Positions 8,624 to 17,373 of a DNA stretch of 64,000 nucleotides are shown here, piece by piece (the first letter of the stretch is position 1; each line of letters opens with the position of its first letter). The stretch spans positions 31,643 through 95,642 of the forward strand of contig NZ_JAVCWH010000008.1 in NCBI RefSeq assembly GCF_030846195.1, read 5' to 3'. The notes under the pieces were generated by a model, which was given only the letters and a program-made list of their open reading frames with translations, did no database searches and had not been told where the DNA came from. This stretch comes from Paracoccus yibinensis. Lineage in GTDB: Bacteria; Pseudomonadota; Alphaproteobacteria; Rhodobacterales; Rhodobacteraceae. Position numbers and translations under genes: made by a program.

Positions 8624-9509
8624 GGCGTTTCCTTCCCATGCGGAACAGCGCGAAGGGGATGATGATCGCCAGCACCGCGGCCAGCATCATGGTCGAGGCC
8701 GCGAAGCCCTGCCCCAGGTTCTGGTTGCCGAACATGTAGTCATAGACGTATTTCGCGGGCACTTCGGACGCGATGCCCGGCCCCCCGCGCGTCAGCGCGA
8801 CGACAAGGTCGTAAAGCTTGATGATCCCGGCCGAGATCAGGACGACGCAGGTCGCGAAGACCGGCTTCATCATCGGCAGGATGATGAACAGATAGGTCTT
8901 CAAGGCGGGGATGCCGTCCACCCGGCTGGCCTTCCAGACGTCCTCGTCGATGCCGCGCAGGCCGGCCAGCATGATGACCGTGGTCAGCCCCGCACCCTGC
9001 CAGATGCCCGCCGCCAGAAGCGCCAGGATCACCAGGCCGGAATCGTTCAGCGGATCGAAGGTGAAGCCGGAAAAGCCCATGCTGCGGACGATGTGCTGCA
9101 ACCCGAAGTCGGGGTTCAGGATCCACTGCCAGACGACGCCCGTGACGATGAAGCTGAGGGCATAGGGGAACAGGATGATGGTGCGGAACCCGTCCTCAAA
9201 CCGGATCTTCTGGTCCAGAAGCACGGCCAGCAGAAAGCCGATCGCCAGCGTTAGCACCAGGGCCAGGATGCCATAGATCGCCAGGTTCTCGATGGACACC
9301 TGCCAGCGGGGCGTGGACCACAGCCGCTCGTATTGCGCCAGGCCCACGAAATCCAGCCGGGGCAGCAGGCGCGAATTGGTGAAGGAATGGACCACCGTCC
9401 ACAGCGAGCAGCCGATGAAGACCACAAGGGCGGTCAGGATCATCGGCGTGGCTGCCAGCTTGGCCGGCCAGTTCTGGAGCAATCGGATGGGAGGGCCGGA
9501 TCGGGCCAT
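8616..9509 (-). CDS. Carbohydrate ABC transporter permease, MalF type
   Basis: First permease of the CUT1 pair, 297 residues and six predicted membrane helices, the first at about 17-40 (ATPMILTALVVFIGCSLW). The EAA loop is DVWKASRVDGIPALK followed by IILP. Starts 55 bases after the binding-protein stop, with a strong hairpin and T-run in that gap, so permease levels are probably set well below those of the binding protein. Confidence 0.93.
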   Translation of the reverse strand: MARSGPPIRLLQNWPAKLAATPMILTALVVFIGCSLWTVVHSFTNSRLLPRLDFVGLAQYERLWSTPRWQVSIENLAIYGILALVLTLAIGFLLAVLLDQKIRFEDGFRTIILFPYALSFIVTGVVWQWILNPDFGLQHIVRSMGFSGFTFDPLNDSGLVILALLAAGIWQGAGLTTVIMLAGLRGIDEDVWKASRVDGIPALKTYLFIILPMMKPVFATCVVLISAGIIKLYDLVVALTRGGPGIASEVPAKYVYDYMFGNQNLGQGFAASTMMLAAVLAIIIPFALFRMGRKRHV

Positions 9510-9530
9510 GAGGGTGCCTCCGGTCAGGGG

Positions 9531-9556
9531 AAAAACCCGGCCCCCTGGGGGCCGGG
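9531..9556 (-). terminator. Intra-operon hairpin with T-run after the sugar binding-protein gene
   Basis: On the + strand, CCCGGCCCCC (9536-9545) and GGGGGCCGGG (9547-9556) form perfect 10-base arms around one T. Read in the direction of transcription the hairpin is followed at once by TTTTT (9535-9531), the form of an intrinsic terminator. It separates the binding-protein gene from the permeases and would cause partial termination and protect the upstream mRNA. Confidence 0.75.
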
Positions 9557-9564
9557 CGCGGGCG

Positions 9565-10809
9565 TCACATCGCGGACTGGACGATTTCGACGAAGCGCGC
9601 GTGCGCGTCCTCGGCGGAAAGGTCCGATCCGAAGAACTCGGCCGTCAGATCCTCGATCTGCCCGCGCGAATCCGACGACATCACCAGGTCGATGGTCGGG
9701 ATGGTGTTGCCGGCCTTCAGCGTTTCAAGCCCGGCCTTGGTGCATTCGTTCACTTCGGCCAGGTCGATGTCGCCGCGCACCGGCAGCGAACCCTTGGCGG
9801 CGTTGAAGGCGACCTGCGCTTCCTCGGACAGGATCACCTGGGCCAGGGCGCGCTGCGCCTCGGTCACGGCCTCGTCGTCGTTCACCGGGAAATAGATCGC
9901 GTCGCCGCCCGTGGCGATGACGGGTTCGCCCCCAAGGCCGATATGGCAACCGTAATCCGTGCCCGCGGACTTGCCCGCCAGGGCGAATTCGCCCTGCGCC
10001 CAGTCCCCCATGACCTGGGCCGCGGCCGTGCCCTCGATGATGCGGTTGGTGGCCATGTTCCAGTCGCTGAGATTGCCGCCCGAGGCCAGATCGCGGGCAA
10101 TGGCATATTCGGCGAAGATGTTCTTCAGCGTGTCGCTGTTCAGCGCGTCCTCGTTCCGCTCGGCGAACACCTGGTTGTAGAAGTCGGCCCCGCCGATCCC
10201 CGAGATCATCGCGTAAAGCAGCAGCGCCGTCTGCCAGCCCTGCATCCCCTGCGCCAGGGGCAGGATGCCCGCCTCGCGCAGCGCGGGGGCGGCGGCCTTC
10301 AGTTCTTCCCAGTTGGTCGCAGGCTCGACGCCCGCCTTTTCAAAGGCCGACAGCGAGGTCCACATCCATTGCGGCGAATGGATGTTCAAGGGCGCGCAAT
10401 AGACGCGGCCCTCGAAGGTGCAGGCGTCCAGCAGCGAGACCGGGTTGATCGTGTCGCGCCAGCCGTTCGCCTCGGCCACCTCGGTCAGGTCCTGCATCAG
10501 CCCGGCCTCGACCAGTTCCTGCGCCTGCAACCCATGGTTGAATTGCGTGGCCCCCATCGGGTCGCCGCCGATGATGCGCGACACCATGATCGGCCGCGCG
10601 GTCGATCCCGATCCGGCGATGGCGCCGTCGACCCAGCCATGCTCGGTCTGCTCCTCGAAGATGCGGGCCAGTTCCTGCACGGCCGCGGCCTCGCCGCCCG
10701 AAGTCCACCAATGCGTCACCTCCAGGTCGGCCGCCATGGCTCCGGCAGGCAAAATTGTCACGGCAGCGCCCGCCAGCAGGCGGCGCATCGAAATCTTCTG
10801 CATTGTCAT
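9565..10809 (-). CDS. Carbohydrate ABC transporter substrate-binding protein
   Basis: Periplasmic receptor of the CUT1 importer, 414 residues, family 1 extracellular solute-binding. A Sec signal peptide is visible (MRRLLAGAAVTILPAGAMAA, cut after AMA), then the mature start DLEVTHWWTSGGEAA, a typical sugar-binding opening. Aromatic-rich stretches such as INIHSPQWMW-like and SDWNMAT suit stacking on sugar rings. It is the promoter-proximal gene of the operon, diverging from the LacI regulator. The ligand cannot be named from sequence. Confidence 0.92.
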   Translation of the reverse strand: MTMQKISMRRLLAGAAVTILPAGAMAADLEVTHWWTSGGEAAAVQELARIFEEQTEHGWVDGAIAGSGSTARPIMVSRIIGGDPMGATQFNHGLQAQELVEAGLMQDLTEVAEANGWRDTINPVSLLDACTFEGRVYCAPLNIHSPQWMWTSLSAFEKAGVEPATNWEELKAAAPALREAGILPLAQGMQGWQTALLLYAMISGIGGADFYNQVFAERNEDALNSDTLKNIFAEYAIARDLASGGNLSDWNMATNRIIEGTAAAQVMGDWAQGEFALAGKSAGTDYGCHIGLGGEPVIATGGDAIYFPVNDDEAVTEAQRALAQVILSEEAQVAFNAAKGSLPVRGDIDLAEVNECTKAGLETLKAGNTIPTIDLVMSSDSRGQIEDLTAEFFGSDLSAEDAHARFVEIVQSAM

Positions 10810-10871
10810 CCTCCCGTTGATCCGGCGCGACGGTCGCGCGGGCAGCGATCGGCTCGACCTCTCCCAGGTCG

Positions 10872-10945
10872 ATGTAAACGATTGCTATGCGATTCCATCT
10901 CATGACCATTGCCTTTGCGTCAAGAAAAAATGTAATCCTTTACAT
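10872..10945. promoter_or_regulatory. Divergent promoter region with two LacI-type operator candidates
   Basis: Between the binding-protein ATG (10809) and the LacI gene two similar sites occur. One is ATGTAA-tcct-TTACAT at 10930-10945, a palindrome with perfect 6-base arms. The other is ATGTAAACGATTGCTAT at 10872-10888, a degenerate palindrome with the same ATGTAA half and the central CG common to LacI-family operators. Both fit repression of the divergent sugar operon and autorepression by the adjacent regulator. Sites are seen; the binding is inferred. Confidence 0.6.
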
Positions 10946-10967
10946 GAAGACCTATCGGCGGGGCACC

Positions 10968-11990
10968 ATGGCTATCGGAATCAAGGACATCGCTCGGCTG
11001 GCGGGTGTTTCGACGGCGACGGTCAGCCGCGCGCTGTCCCATCCGGGCCGCGTCTCGCCCGAAACGCGGGCGCAGGTCATGGCGGTGGTGGAAGAACACG
11101 ACTATCGCGTGAACTCCTTTGCGCGCTCGCTGCGGGTGCGTCGGGCCGATGCAGTGCTGGCCATGGTGCCAAACCTGGGCAACCCGTTCTTTTCCGAAAT
11201 CATCGCCGGCATCCAGGACGGCCTGACCCCTGCGGGCCTGGATCTGCTGGTGACCGACAGCCTGTCCCAGCAAGCGCGGCGGCAATCGCCCGTCACCCAT
11301 CTGCAGGCCGCGCGGGCGGACGGGCTGATATGCCTGGACGGCGCCCTGCCGGCCGGCATCCTGGACGATCTTGCGGCAGGCGATGTGGCGGGCCGCGTGG
11401 TCTTTGCCTGCGAATGGCCCGAAGGGCGCGGCTTTCCGGTCGTGCGCAGCGATAACCGCGCGGGCATGGCCCTGGCCGTGCAGCACCTGGTCGGACTGGG
11501 CCATCGCGACTTCGCGCTGCTGACCGGACCCGAAGGCAACGTGCTGACCCGCGAACGGCGCGAGGGGGCCGAGGCTGCCTTGGCGCAGGCGGGGCTGTCC
11601 CTTCCCCCTTCGCGCATCGCCGGCGGCAGCTTCGAGATCCGCGACGGCTTTCGCGCGGCCGGCGACCTGATGCGGATGCCGTCCCGGCCCACGGCGATCC
11701 TGTGCAGTTCGGACCAGTTGGCAATCGGCTGCATTTCCGGCCTGTCGGAACTGGGTGTCCGTGTCCCGCAGGACGTGTCGGTGGTGGGCTTCGACGACAT
11801 CGCGCTTGCCGCCTATTCCTGCCCTCCGCTGACAACGATCCGCCAGGACCGCCGCCGCCTGGGCCGCATCGCGGCCGAGCGGCTGCTGTCCAGCCTGTCG
11901 GGCAAGCCGCCTGCCGAGACGTTGACCACCCTGCCGGTCGAGATCGTGGTGCGCCGCTCGACCGCGGCGGCATCAAAGGCGGTGAAATAG
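10968..11990 (+). CDS. LacI-family transcriptional regulator of the sugar operon
   Basis: Repressor expected to bind operators in the divergent promoter and to leave them on binding a sugar. The ATG at 10968 gives a 340-residue product starting MAIGIKDIARLAGVSTATVS, so the helix-turn-helix and hinge helix lie where the family has them; an in-frame ATG at 10944 would add eight residues but overlaps the palindrome. The C-terminal periplasmic-binding-protein-like effector domain starts near residue 60 (DAVLAMVPNLGNPFFSEI) and ends with VSVVGFDDIALAAYSCPPLT, a LacI hallmark. Effector likely the imported sugar or a catabolite. Confidence 0.93.
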   Translation: MAIGIKDIARLAGVSTATVSRALSHPGRVSPETRAQVMAVVEEHDYRVNSFARSLRVRRADAVLAMVPNLGNPFFSEIIAGIQDGLTPAGLDLLVTDSLSQQARRQSPVTHLQAARADGLICLDGALPAGILDDLAAGDVAGRVVFACEWPEGRGFPVVRSDNRAGMALAVQHLVGLGHRDFALLTGPEGNVLTRERREGAEAALAQAGLSLPPSRIAGGSFEIRDGFRAAGDLMRMPSRPTAILCSSDQLAIGCISGLSELGVRVPQDVSVVGFDDIALAAYSCPPLTTIRQDRRRLGRIAAERLLSSLSGKPPAETLTTLPVEIVVRRSTAAASKAVK

Positions 11991-12324
11991 GCTTCGCCCG
12001 GCGGGTCGGACCTGAAAACCATTGGCAGGCGGCTGCTTTGCCAAGCCGAATCCCCATGGGATTTATGCGCCTGCCTGGTTTGTTCCGAGCGGGACGATAA
12101 CGGGGAATCAGCTTACACGCCTGCCATTCAGATGCCCGAATCGGTTGCGTGGGCTGAAAGCGTCTGTCCGGCGACATCATTCGGGCGCTCCAGCATGGTT
12201 CGGTTTTTGACGTCACCGTCAAAACACCCTTAAGTCCAAGTGTCCGAACCATATTTTTCTGATAGTCTGCCTTTCGTCCCGGCAGGAGAGAGACTGGGAT
12301 GATCTGGTCACCGGAGGAGATGCC
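11991..12324. other. Gene-free stretch upstream of gfa with a palindrome
   Basis: No convincing coding region is seen in these 334 bases. The one clear structure is TTTTGACG-TCAC-CGTCAAAA at 12205-12224, perfect 8-base arms, about 100 bases before the gfa start. Its lower GC and place suggest an operator in the gfa promoter; a weak two-way terminator is the alternative. Confidence 0.5.
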
Positions 12325-13062
12325 ATGGAAAATACACAGGCCGTCCTTATTCACCCTGCAGTCGATGGCGGCATAAAGCGAGCCAGGCCGGATTTCACCG
12401 GCGGCACCCTGACCTGCAAATGCGCGACCAATCCGGTCAGGGTCCGGGTCGGCGCACAGACGGCGCACAACCACGTCTGCGGCTGCACCAAGTGCTGGAA
12501 GCCCGAGGGCGCGATCTTCAGCCAGGTCGCGGTCGTGTCGCGCGACGCGGTCGAGGTTCTGGAAAACGGCGACAAGCTGCAGATCGTCAACAAGGACGCG
12601 CCGATCCAGCGGTATGCCTGCACGGGCTGCGGCGTTCACATGTATGGCCGGATCGAGAACAAGGACCATCCCTTCTATGGCCTGGACTTCGTCCATACCG
12701 AACTGTCCAAGGAAGACGGCTGGGCCGCGCCCGAATTCGCGGCCTTCGTCAGTTCGGTGATCGAATCCGGTGTGGCGCCGTCCCGGATGGACGGCATCCG
12801 GGCGCGGCTGCGCGAACTGGGGCTGACCCCCTATGACACGCTGTCGCCGCCCCTGATGGACGCCATCGCCACCCATGTCGCCAAGCGCGAGGGGAAACTG
12901 CCCTCTGCCCCTGCCAGCAAGAGCGCCGAGACAGCGCCGGCCCAGCCAAAGCCGGCCACGTCCTCGGCGCCGCATCGTCCTGCCGCGTCGCCGCAGCCCG
13001 CCGTCGAAAGCGGATCGGTCTTCAGCCGCTTGCTGAACAAGCTGTTCGGCGGCCGGGGGTGA
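12325..13062 (+). CDS. gfa: S-(hydroxymethyl)glutathione synthase (Gfa) with a C-terminal extension
   Basis: Glutathione-dependent formaldehyde-activating enzyme, which speeds joining of formaldehyde to glutathione before its oxidation to formate. All seven zinc-binding cysteines of the family are present in the Paracoccus arrangement: Cys31 and Cys33 (CKC), Cys52, Cys54 and Cys57 (CGCTKC), Cys99 and Cys102 (CTGCG). The core ends near residue 190. It is followed by about 50 residues rich in Ala, Pro and Ser, ending in a short amphipathic tail ([13 protein letters not shown]), unlike the roughly 194-residue enzyme of P. denitrificans. The usual partner, glutathione-dependent formaldehyde dehydrogenase, is not next to it here. 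ATG follows GGAGGAGATGCC. Confidence 0.93.
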   Translation: MENTQAVLIHPAVDGGIKRARPDFTGGTLTCKCATNPVRVRVGAQTAHNHVCGCTKCWKPEGAIFSQVAVVSRDAVEVLENGDKLQIVNKDAPIQRYACTGCGVHMYGRIENKDHPFYGLDFVHTELSKEDGWAAPEFAAFVSSVIESGVAPSRMDGIRARLRELGLTPYDTLSPPLMDAIATHVAKREGKLPSAPASKSAETAPAQPKPATSSAPHRPAASPQPAVESGSVFSRLLNKLFGGRG

Positions 13063-13122
13063 TGTGACGTCTGGCCGGACGGTGATGCGGGACCATGCCC
13101 TGCAAGGCCGCCGGTCCCGTCG

Positions 13123-13150
13123 GTGCCTGGCGATCTTCGGCGCCAGGCAC
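13123..13150 (+). terminator. Probable terminator of gfa
   Basis: GTGCCTGGCG (13123-13132) and CGCCAGGCAC (13141-13150) are perfect 10-base arms with an 8-base loop, followed by GTCTTTCC. It lies 60 bases after the gfa stop and before the convergent LysR gene. The T-run is short, so efficiency is uncertain. Confidence 0.6.
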
Positions 13151-13299
13151 GTCTTTCCACGGGCAAGCCCCGGCAAGGGCGTCCTGATGCGGCTTCAGCT
13201 GGCGACCGCCAGAGCCCCGGCAGCGGCCCCGGCAACGCCAAAAGGATCACGCGGAACCGGCGATCCCCGTCAGGCCGGGCAAATCCTTACTCCTTCCCC

Positions 13300-14196
13300 T
13301 CATGCTTCGGCCATTGCGCGAACCGCGAAGTCCAGAAAGGCCGAGGCGGTTGCGGTCGGCGGCAGGGCCGCGGCGCGGGCCAGGGCGATGCGGCTGGGGG
13401 GCAGCGGGTCGGTCAGGGCCAGGCGCACCACCCTGCCGCCGTCATAGGCCAGATCATGCGGCAGGTCCGTCGCAAGAAGCCCGACGCCCATGCCGTTGGC
13501 GACCATGGCGCGCAGCATCTCGATGGATCGGGTTTCGGCGGCGATGCGCGGCGCGAGGCCCGCGATCTGGAACAGCGACAGGAAATAGCCGCGGCTGTGC
13601 GGCAGGTTGATCAGGATCACCGGATCCTCTGCCAGATCTCGCAGCGACACGGCCCCGGCACCGGCCAGCCGGTGATCGGGCGGCACAAGCGCATGGGGCG
13701 GGACCGCCTGCAAGGGCGTCAGCGCCAGATCCGCCGGCAGCCCCGCGTCATAGACCAGGGCAAGGTCGATGCGCCCGCTGCGCAGGCCCTGCGCCAGTTC
13801 GGCAAGATCGCCCTCGACCAGGGTGATCCTCGCGGCAGGATGGCGGGCGGTGAAGCCGCGCACCAGCCGGGGGGCGTGTCGCGGGCCAAGCGTCGAATAG
13901 ACGCCCAGCGACATCTCGCCCTCCGGCCCCGCGGCGGGGGCCAGGACCGCCCGAGCCTGGGCCAAGAGGGATTCGAGCGCGGCCAGCTTTTGCCGCCCGA
14001 AGGGGGTGGGCCGCATCCCCTGCCCCGGCAAGCGCAGGAACAAAGGCTGGCCGAAATGCGCCTCGACCTGGGCCACGGCCTGCGACACCGATGGCTGCGA
14101 CACGTTTGCAGTCCGCGCTGCAGCGGCGGTGGACCCGCTTTCCGCCACAGCCAACAGATAGATGATCTGGCGCAGGCCAATAGGTATCGGTTTCAC
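13300..14196 (-). CDS. LysR-family transcriptional regulator
   Basis: Regulator of 298 residues. The winged helix-turn-helix at residues 8-65 is clear (LLAVAESGSTAAAARTANVSQPSVSQAV split over helices 2-3, then FGQPLF), followed by a two-lobed effector domain starting about residue 90 (GEMSLGVYSTLG). It is transcribed away from the CoA-transferase/acyl-CoA dehydrogenase pair, 71 bases apart, so it probably controls that pair in response to a CoA thioester or its free acid. Effector not known. Confidence 0.92.
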   Translation of the reverse strand: MKPIPIGLRQIIYLLAVAESGSTAAAARTANVSQPSVSQAVAQVEAHFGQPLFLRLPGQGMRPTPFGRQKLAALESLLAQARAVLAPAAGPEGEMSLGVYSTLGPRHAPRLVRGFTARHPAARITLVEGDLAELAQGLRSGRIDLALVYDAGLPADLALTPLQAVPPHALVPPDHRLAGAGAVSLRDLAEDPVILINLPHSRGYFLSLFQIAGLAPRIAAETRSIEMLRAMVANGMGVGLLATDLPHDLAYDGGRVVRLALTDPLPPSRIALARAAALPPTATASAFLDFAVRAMAEA

Positions 14197-14204
14197 TGAT
14201 TTCT

Positions 14205-14223
14205 AACATTGGAAAAGATTGTT
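14205..14223. promoter_or_regulatory. Candidate LysR binding site in the 14.2 kb divergent promoter
   Basis: AACA (14205-14208) and TGTT (14220-14223) are inverted and separated by 11 bases, the spacing of LysR-type T-N11-A boxes. A wider pair ATAGGTA (14180-14186) and TACCTAT (14226-14232) brackets it. Short arms in an AT-rich gap, so chance is possible. Confidence 0.4.
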
Positions 14224-14267
14224 TCTACCTATAGCCTGCTCTGTCCTATCCTGTCCCGCGAAAAAGC

Positions 14268-15434
14268 ATGGGGACTGTCATGGACGAAGACCGAAGACCG
14301 CTGGCTGGGATCAGGGTGGTGGATTTCACACGGGTTCTGGCCGGGCCTTACGCCACGGCACTGATGGCCGACCTGGGCGCTGACGTCATCAAGATCGAAG
14401 GACCCGGCGGCGACGAATACCGCCATGTCGGCCCCTTTCGCGACGGTGAAAGCGCGCTGTTCCAGACCGCCAATCGCGGAAAGCGGTCCATCGTCTTGGA
14501 TCTGCGGTCGCCCGGCGACCTGGCGACGGCGCGCGGTCTGGCCGCACGCGCCGACGTTCTGGTCGAGAATTTCCGGCCCGGCGTGATGGCCCGGCTGGGA
14601 CTGGACGCGGCCAGCCTTCAGGCGGTCAATCCGGGGCTGGTCTATGCCTCGGTTTCGGGCTTCGGGCAAAACGGGCCGCATGCGGCGCGGCCCGCCTATG
14701 ACATCATCGTGCAGGCCATGTCGGGCCTGATGGACCTGACCGGCGATCCGGCAGGCGCGCCGACGATGGTGGGCGAGGCGATGGCGGATGTGGCGGGTGG
14801 CCTGTTCGCGGCCTGGGGGATCATGGTGGCGCTGTTCGACCGCAGCCGCACCGGGCGGGGCCGGGTGGTCGATCTGGCGCTGTTCGATGCGCTGTTGTCG
14901 ATGATGCCTTCGGCCGCGGCGCGGGTGCTGGTGTGCGACGGGGACCCCCTGCGCACCGGGAACCGCCACGCGCTGTCCGCGCCCTTCGGGGTGTATCCGG
15001 CGGGGCAAGGGCATTTCGCGGTGGCCGTGCTGAACGACAAGCTGTTCTCGGCCTTCTGCGACGTGATCGGCCAGCCGGCTCTGCGGGACGACCCGCGCAT
15101 GGCCAGCGACGAAAGCCGCCGCGCGCATGAGCCGGTCCTGGCCGGCGCGATTGCTGCCTGGGCGTCCGGCCTGACGCCGGCACAGGCGGTGGCGGCGCTG
15201 TCGGCGGCGGGGGTTCCCGCGTCGGAACTGGCCTCGGCCCGCGACGCCTGGCTGTCGGATCAGGCGCAGGCGCGGGGGCTGGCGACCCCGGTCGCCCATC
15301 CCGTGCTGGGACAGGTCAGCCTGCCGGAACAGCCGGTGCATTTTTCGGGCAGTCCGCGCGGCGCGCGCCGTGCCGCGCCCGCCCTGGATGAACATGGCGC
15401 CGCGATCCGCGCCGAACTGGAGACGGAACGATGA
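14268..15434 (+). CDS. CaiB/BaiF-family CoA-transferase (class III)
   Basis: Moves CoA between carboxylic acids, most likely to activate an acid for the dehydrogenase encoded next. The 388-residue product has the family opening (LAGIRVVDFTRVLAGPYAT), the VENFRPGVMARLG segment and an Asp at about residue 174 (MADVAGGLFA) in the place of the catalytic Asp that forms the acyl anhydride. A second ATG at 14280 (MDEDRRPLAG) is an equally good start. Its stop overlaps the next start by four bases (ATGA). Substrates of these pairs include glutarate-, carnitine- and branched-acid-like compounds; nothing here decides between them. Confidence 0.92.
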   Translation: MGTVMDEDRRPLAGIRVVDFTRVLAGPYATALMADLGADVIKIEGPGGDEYRHVGPFRDGESALFQTANRGKRSIVLDLRSPGDLATARGLAARADVLVENFRPGVMARLGLDAASLQAVNPGLVYASVSGFGQNGPHAARPAYDIIVQAMSGLMDLTGDPAGAPTMVGEAMADVAGGLFAAWGIMVALFDRSRTGRGRVVDLALFDALLSMMPSAAARVLVCDGDPLRTGNRHALSAPFGVYPAGQGHFAVAVLNDKLFSAFCDVIGQPALRDDPRMASDESRRAHEPVLAGAIAAWASGLTPAQAVAALSAAGVPASELASARDAWLSDQAQARGLATPVAHPVLGQVSLPEQPVHFSGSPRGARRAAPALDEHGAAIRAELETER

Positions 15435-16564
15435 CCGATTGGAGCGATGACGAAGCGGCCGTGCTGGACCAGATCGCCCGCTTTGCCGAAGCGGTGCTGG
15501 CGCCCCGCGCGGCCAACCTGGATGAAACGGCGACCTTTGCCACCTGCCACCTGCCCGCCATGGCCGAACTGGGCCTGATGGGCCTGAACCTGCCCGAGGA
15601 GGACGGCGGCCTTGGCCTGTCCGGCCCCGCCCTTTACCGCGCGGTGGAGCTGGTCGCGGGGGCCTGCGGATCGACCGCCTCGCTGCTGACGGCGCATTAT
15701 CTGGCGACAGATTCGCTGCATCTGGGGGCGGATGCGGCGCTGCGGGCGCGGTTCCTGCCGCAGGCGGCGGCGGGCAGCCTGGGCGCATTCGCCCTGACCG
15801 AACCGCAGGCCGGGTCGAACCCCGCCGACATGCGCACCGTGGCGCGGCGCGACGGCGCGGGATACCGGCTGCGCGGGGCAAAGTGCTTCATTTCCAACGC
15901 AGGCGCGGCCGATTTCATGGTGGTCTATGCCAAGAGCGACCCTGACGCGGGCGCGCGGGGCGTGTCGGCCTTCGTGGTCGAACCGAAGGTGACGCCGGGC
16001 ATCGTCGTCGCCCCGGCGGAACGCACCATGGGCTTGCGCGGCGGCCATGTCTTTGGCGTCACCTTCGACGACTGCTTCGTCCCGGAAGAAAACCGCATCG
16101 GTGCCGAGGGCACGGGCTTCCGCACTGCCATGAAGGTTCTGGACAACGGCCGGATCGAGGTCGCGGCCCAGGCCACCGGCATCGCCGCCGTGGCCCTGGA
16201 CGCGGCCGTCGCCTATGCCAAGGAACGGCAGGTGGGCGGCCATCCCATCGCGGATTTCCAGGGGCTGCAATGGATGCTGGCCGACAGCGCCAACGACCTT
16301 GCCGCCGCCCGCGCCCTGGGGCTGGCTGCGGCGCGGCTGCGGGGGACCGGCGCGCGCTATTCCACCGAAAGCGCCCATGCCAAGCTGTTCGCGTCCGAGG
16401 CCGCCTGGCGCATCGCCGACCGCGCCCTGCAGATTCACGGCGGATACGGCTATTGCCGCGATTTCCCGCTGGAACGCTATCTGCGCGACCTGCGGATCTT
16501 CCGCATCTACGAGGGCAGTTCAGAGGTTCAGCGCAGCATCATCGCGCGCGGCCTGCTGGCCTGA
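15431..16564 (+). CDS. Acyl-CoA dehydrogenase
   Basis: FAD-dependent alpha,beta-dehydrogenation of an acyl-CoA, passing electrons to ETF. The 377 residues contain the three-domain family layout: FALTEPQAGSNPADM (FAD/substrate loop), the MGLRGGHVFGVTFDDC middle domain and IHGGYGYCRDFPLERYLRD. The catalytic base is Glu361 in IYEGSSEVQR. Translationally coupled to the CoA-transferase, which implies that the transferase product is its substrate. Chain length or branching is not evident; the position of the base near the C-terminus is the short/medium-chain arrangement. Confidence 0.94.
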   Translation: MTDWSDDEAAVLDQIARFAEAVLAPRAANLDETATFATCHLPAMAELGLMGLNLPEEDGGLGLSGPALYRAVELVAGACGSTASLLTAHYLATDSLHLGADAALRARFLPQAAAGSLGAFALTEPQAGSNPADMRTVARRDGAGYRLRGAKCFISNAGAADFMVVYAKSDPDAGARGVSAFVVEPKVTPGIVVAPAERTMGLRGGHVFGVTFDDCFVPEENRIGAEGTGFRTAMKVLDNGRIEVAAQATGIAAVALDAAVAYAKERQVGGHPIADFQGLQWMLADSANDLAAARALGLAAARLRGTGARYSTESAHAKLFASEAAWRIADRALQIHGGYGYCRDFPLERYLRDLRIFRIYEGSSEVQRSIIARGLLA

Positions 16565-16570
16565 ACGGCG

Positions 16571-16592
16571 TCCCCGGCCCTGCGGCCGGGGA
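16571..16592. terminator. Bidirectional hairpin between convergent genes
   Basis: TCCCCGGCC (16571-16579) and GGCCGGGGA (16584-16592) form 9-base arms around CTGC, filling the 32-base gap between the acyl-CoA dehydrogenase and the convergent ABC ATPase gene. No strong T-run on either side. Confidence 0.55.
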
Positions 16593-16596
16593 TCGC

Positions 16597-17369
<773 letters not shown>

Positions 17370-17373
<4 letters not shown>

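Noticed and set aside
5738..8662. Very long open frame on the + strand opposite the sugar ABC and isomerase genes
   Set aside because: Arises from high GC and third-position bias of the genuine minus-strand genes; the product is low-complexity and rich in Arg, Gly, Asp and His without any family motif.
11293..13176. Long minus-strand open frame opposite the LacI and gfa genes
   Set aside because: No motif, crosses two well-supported + strand genes and the intergenic region.
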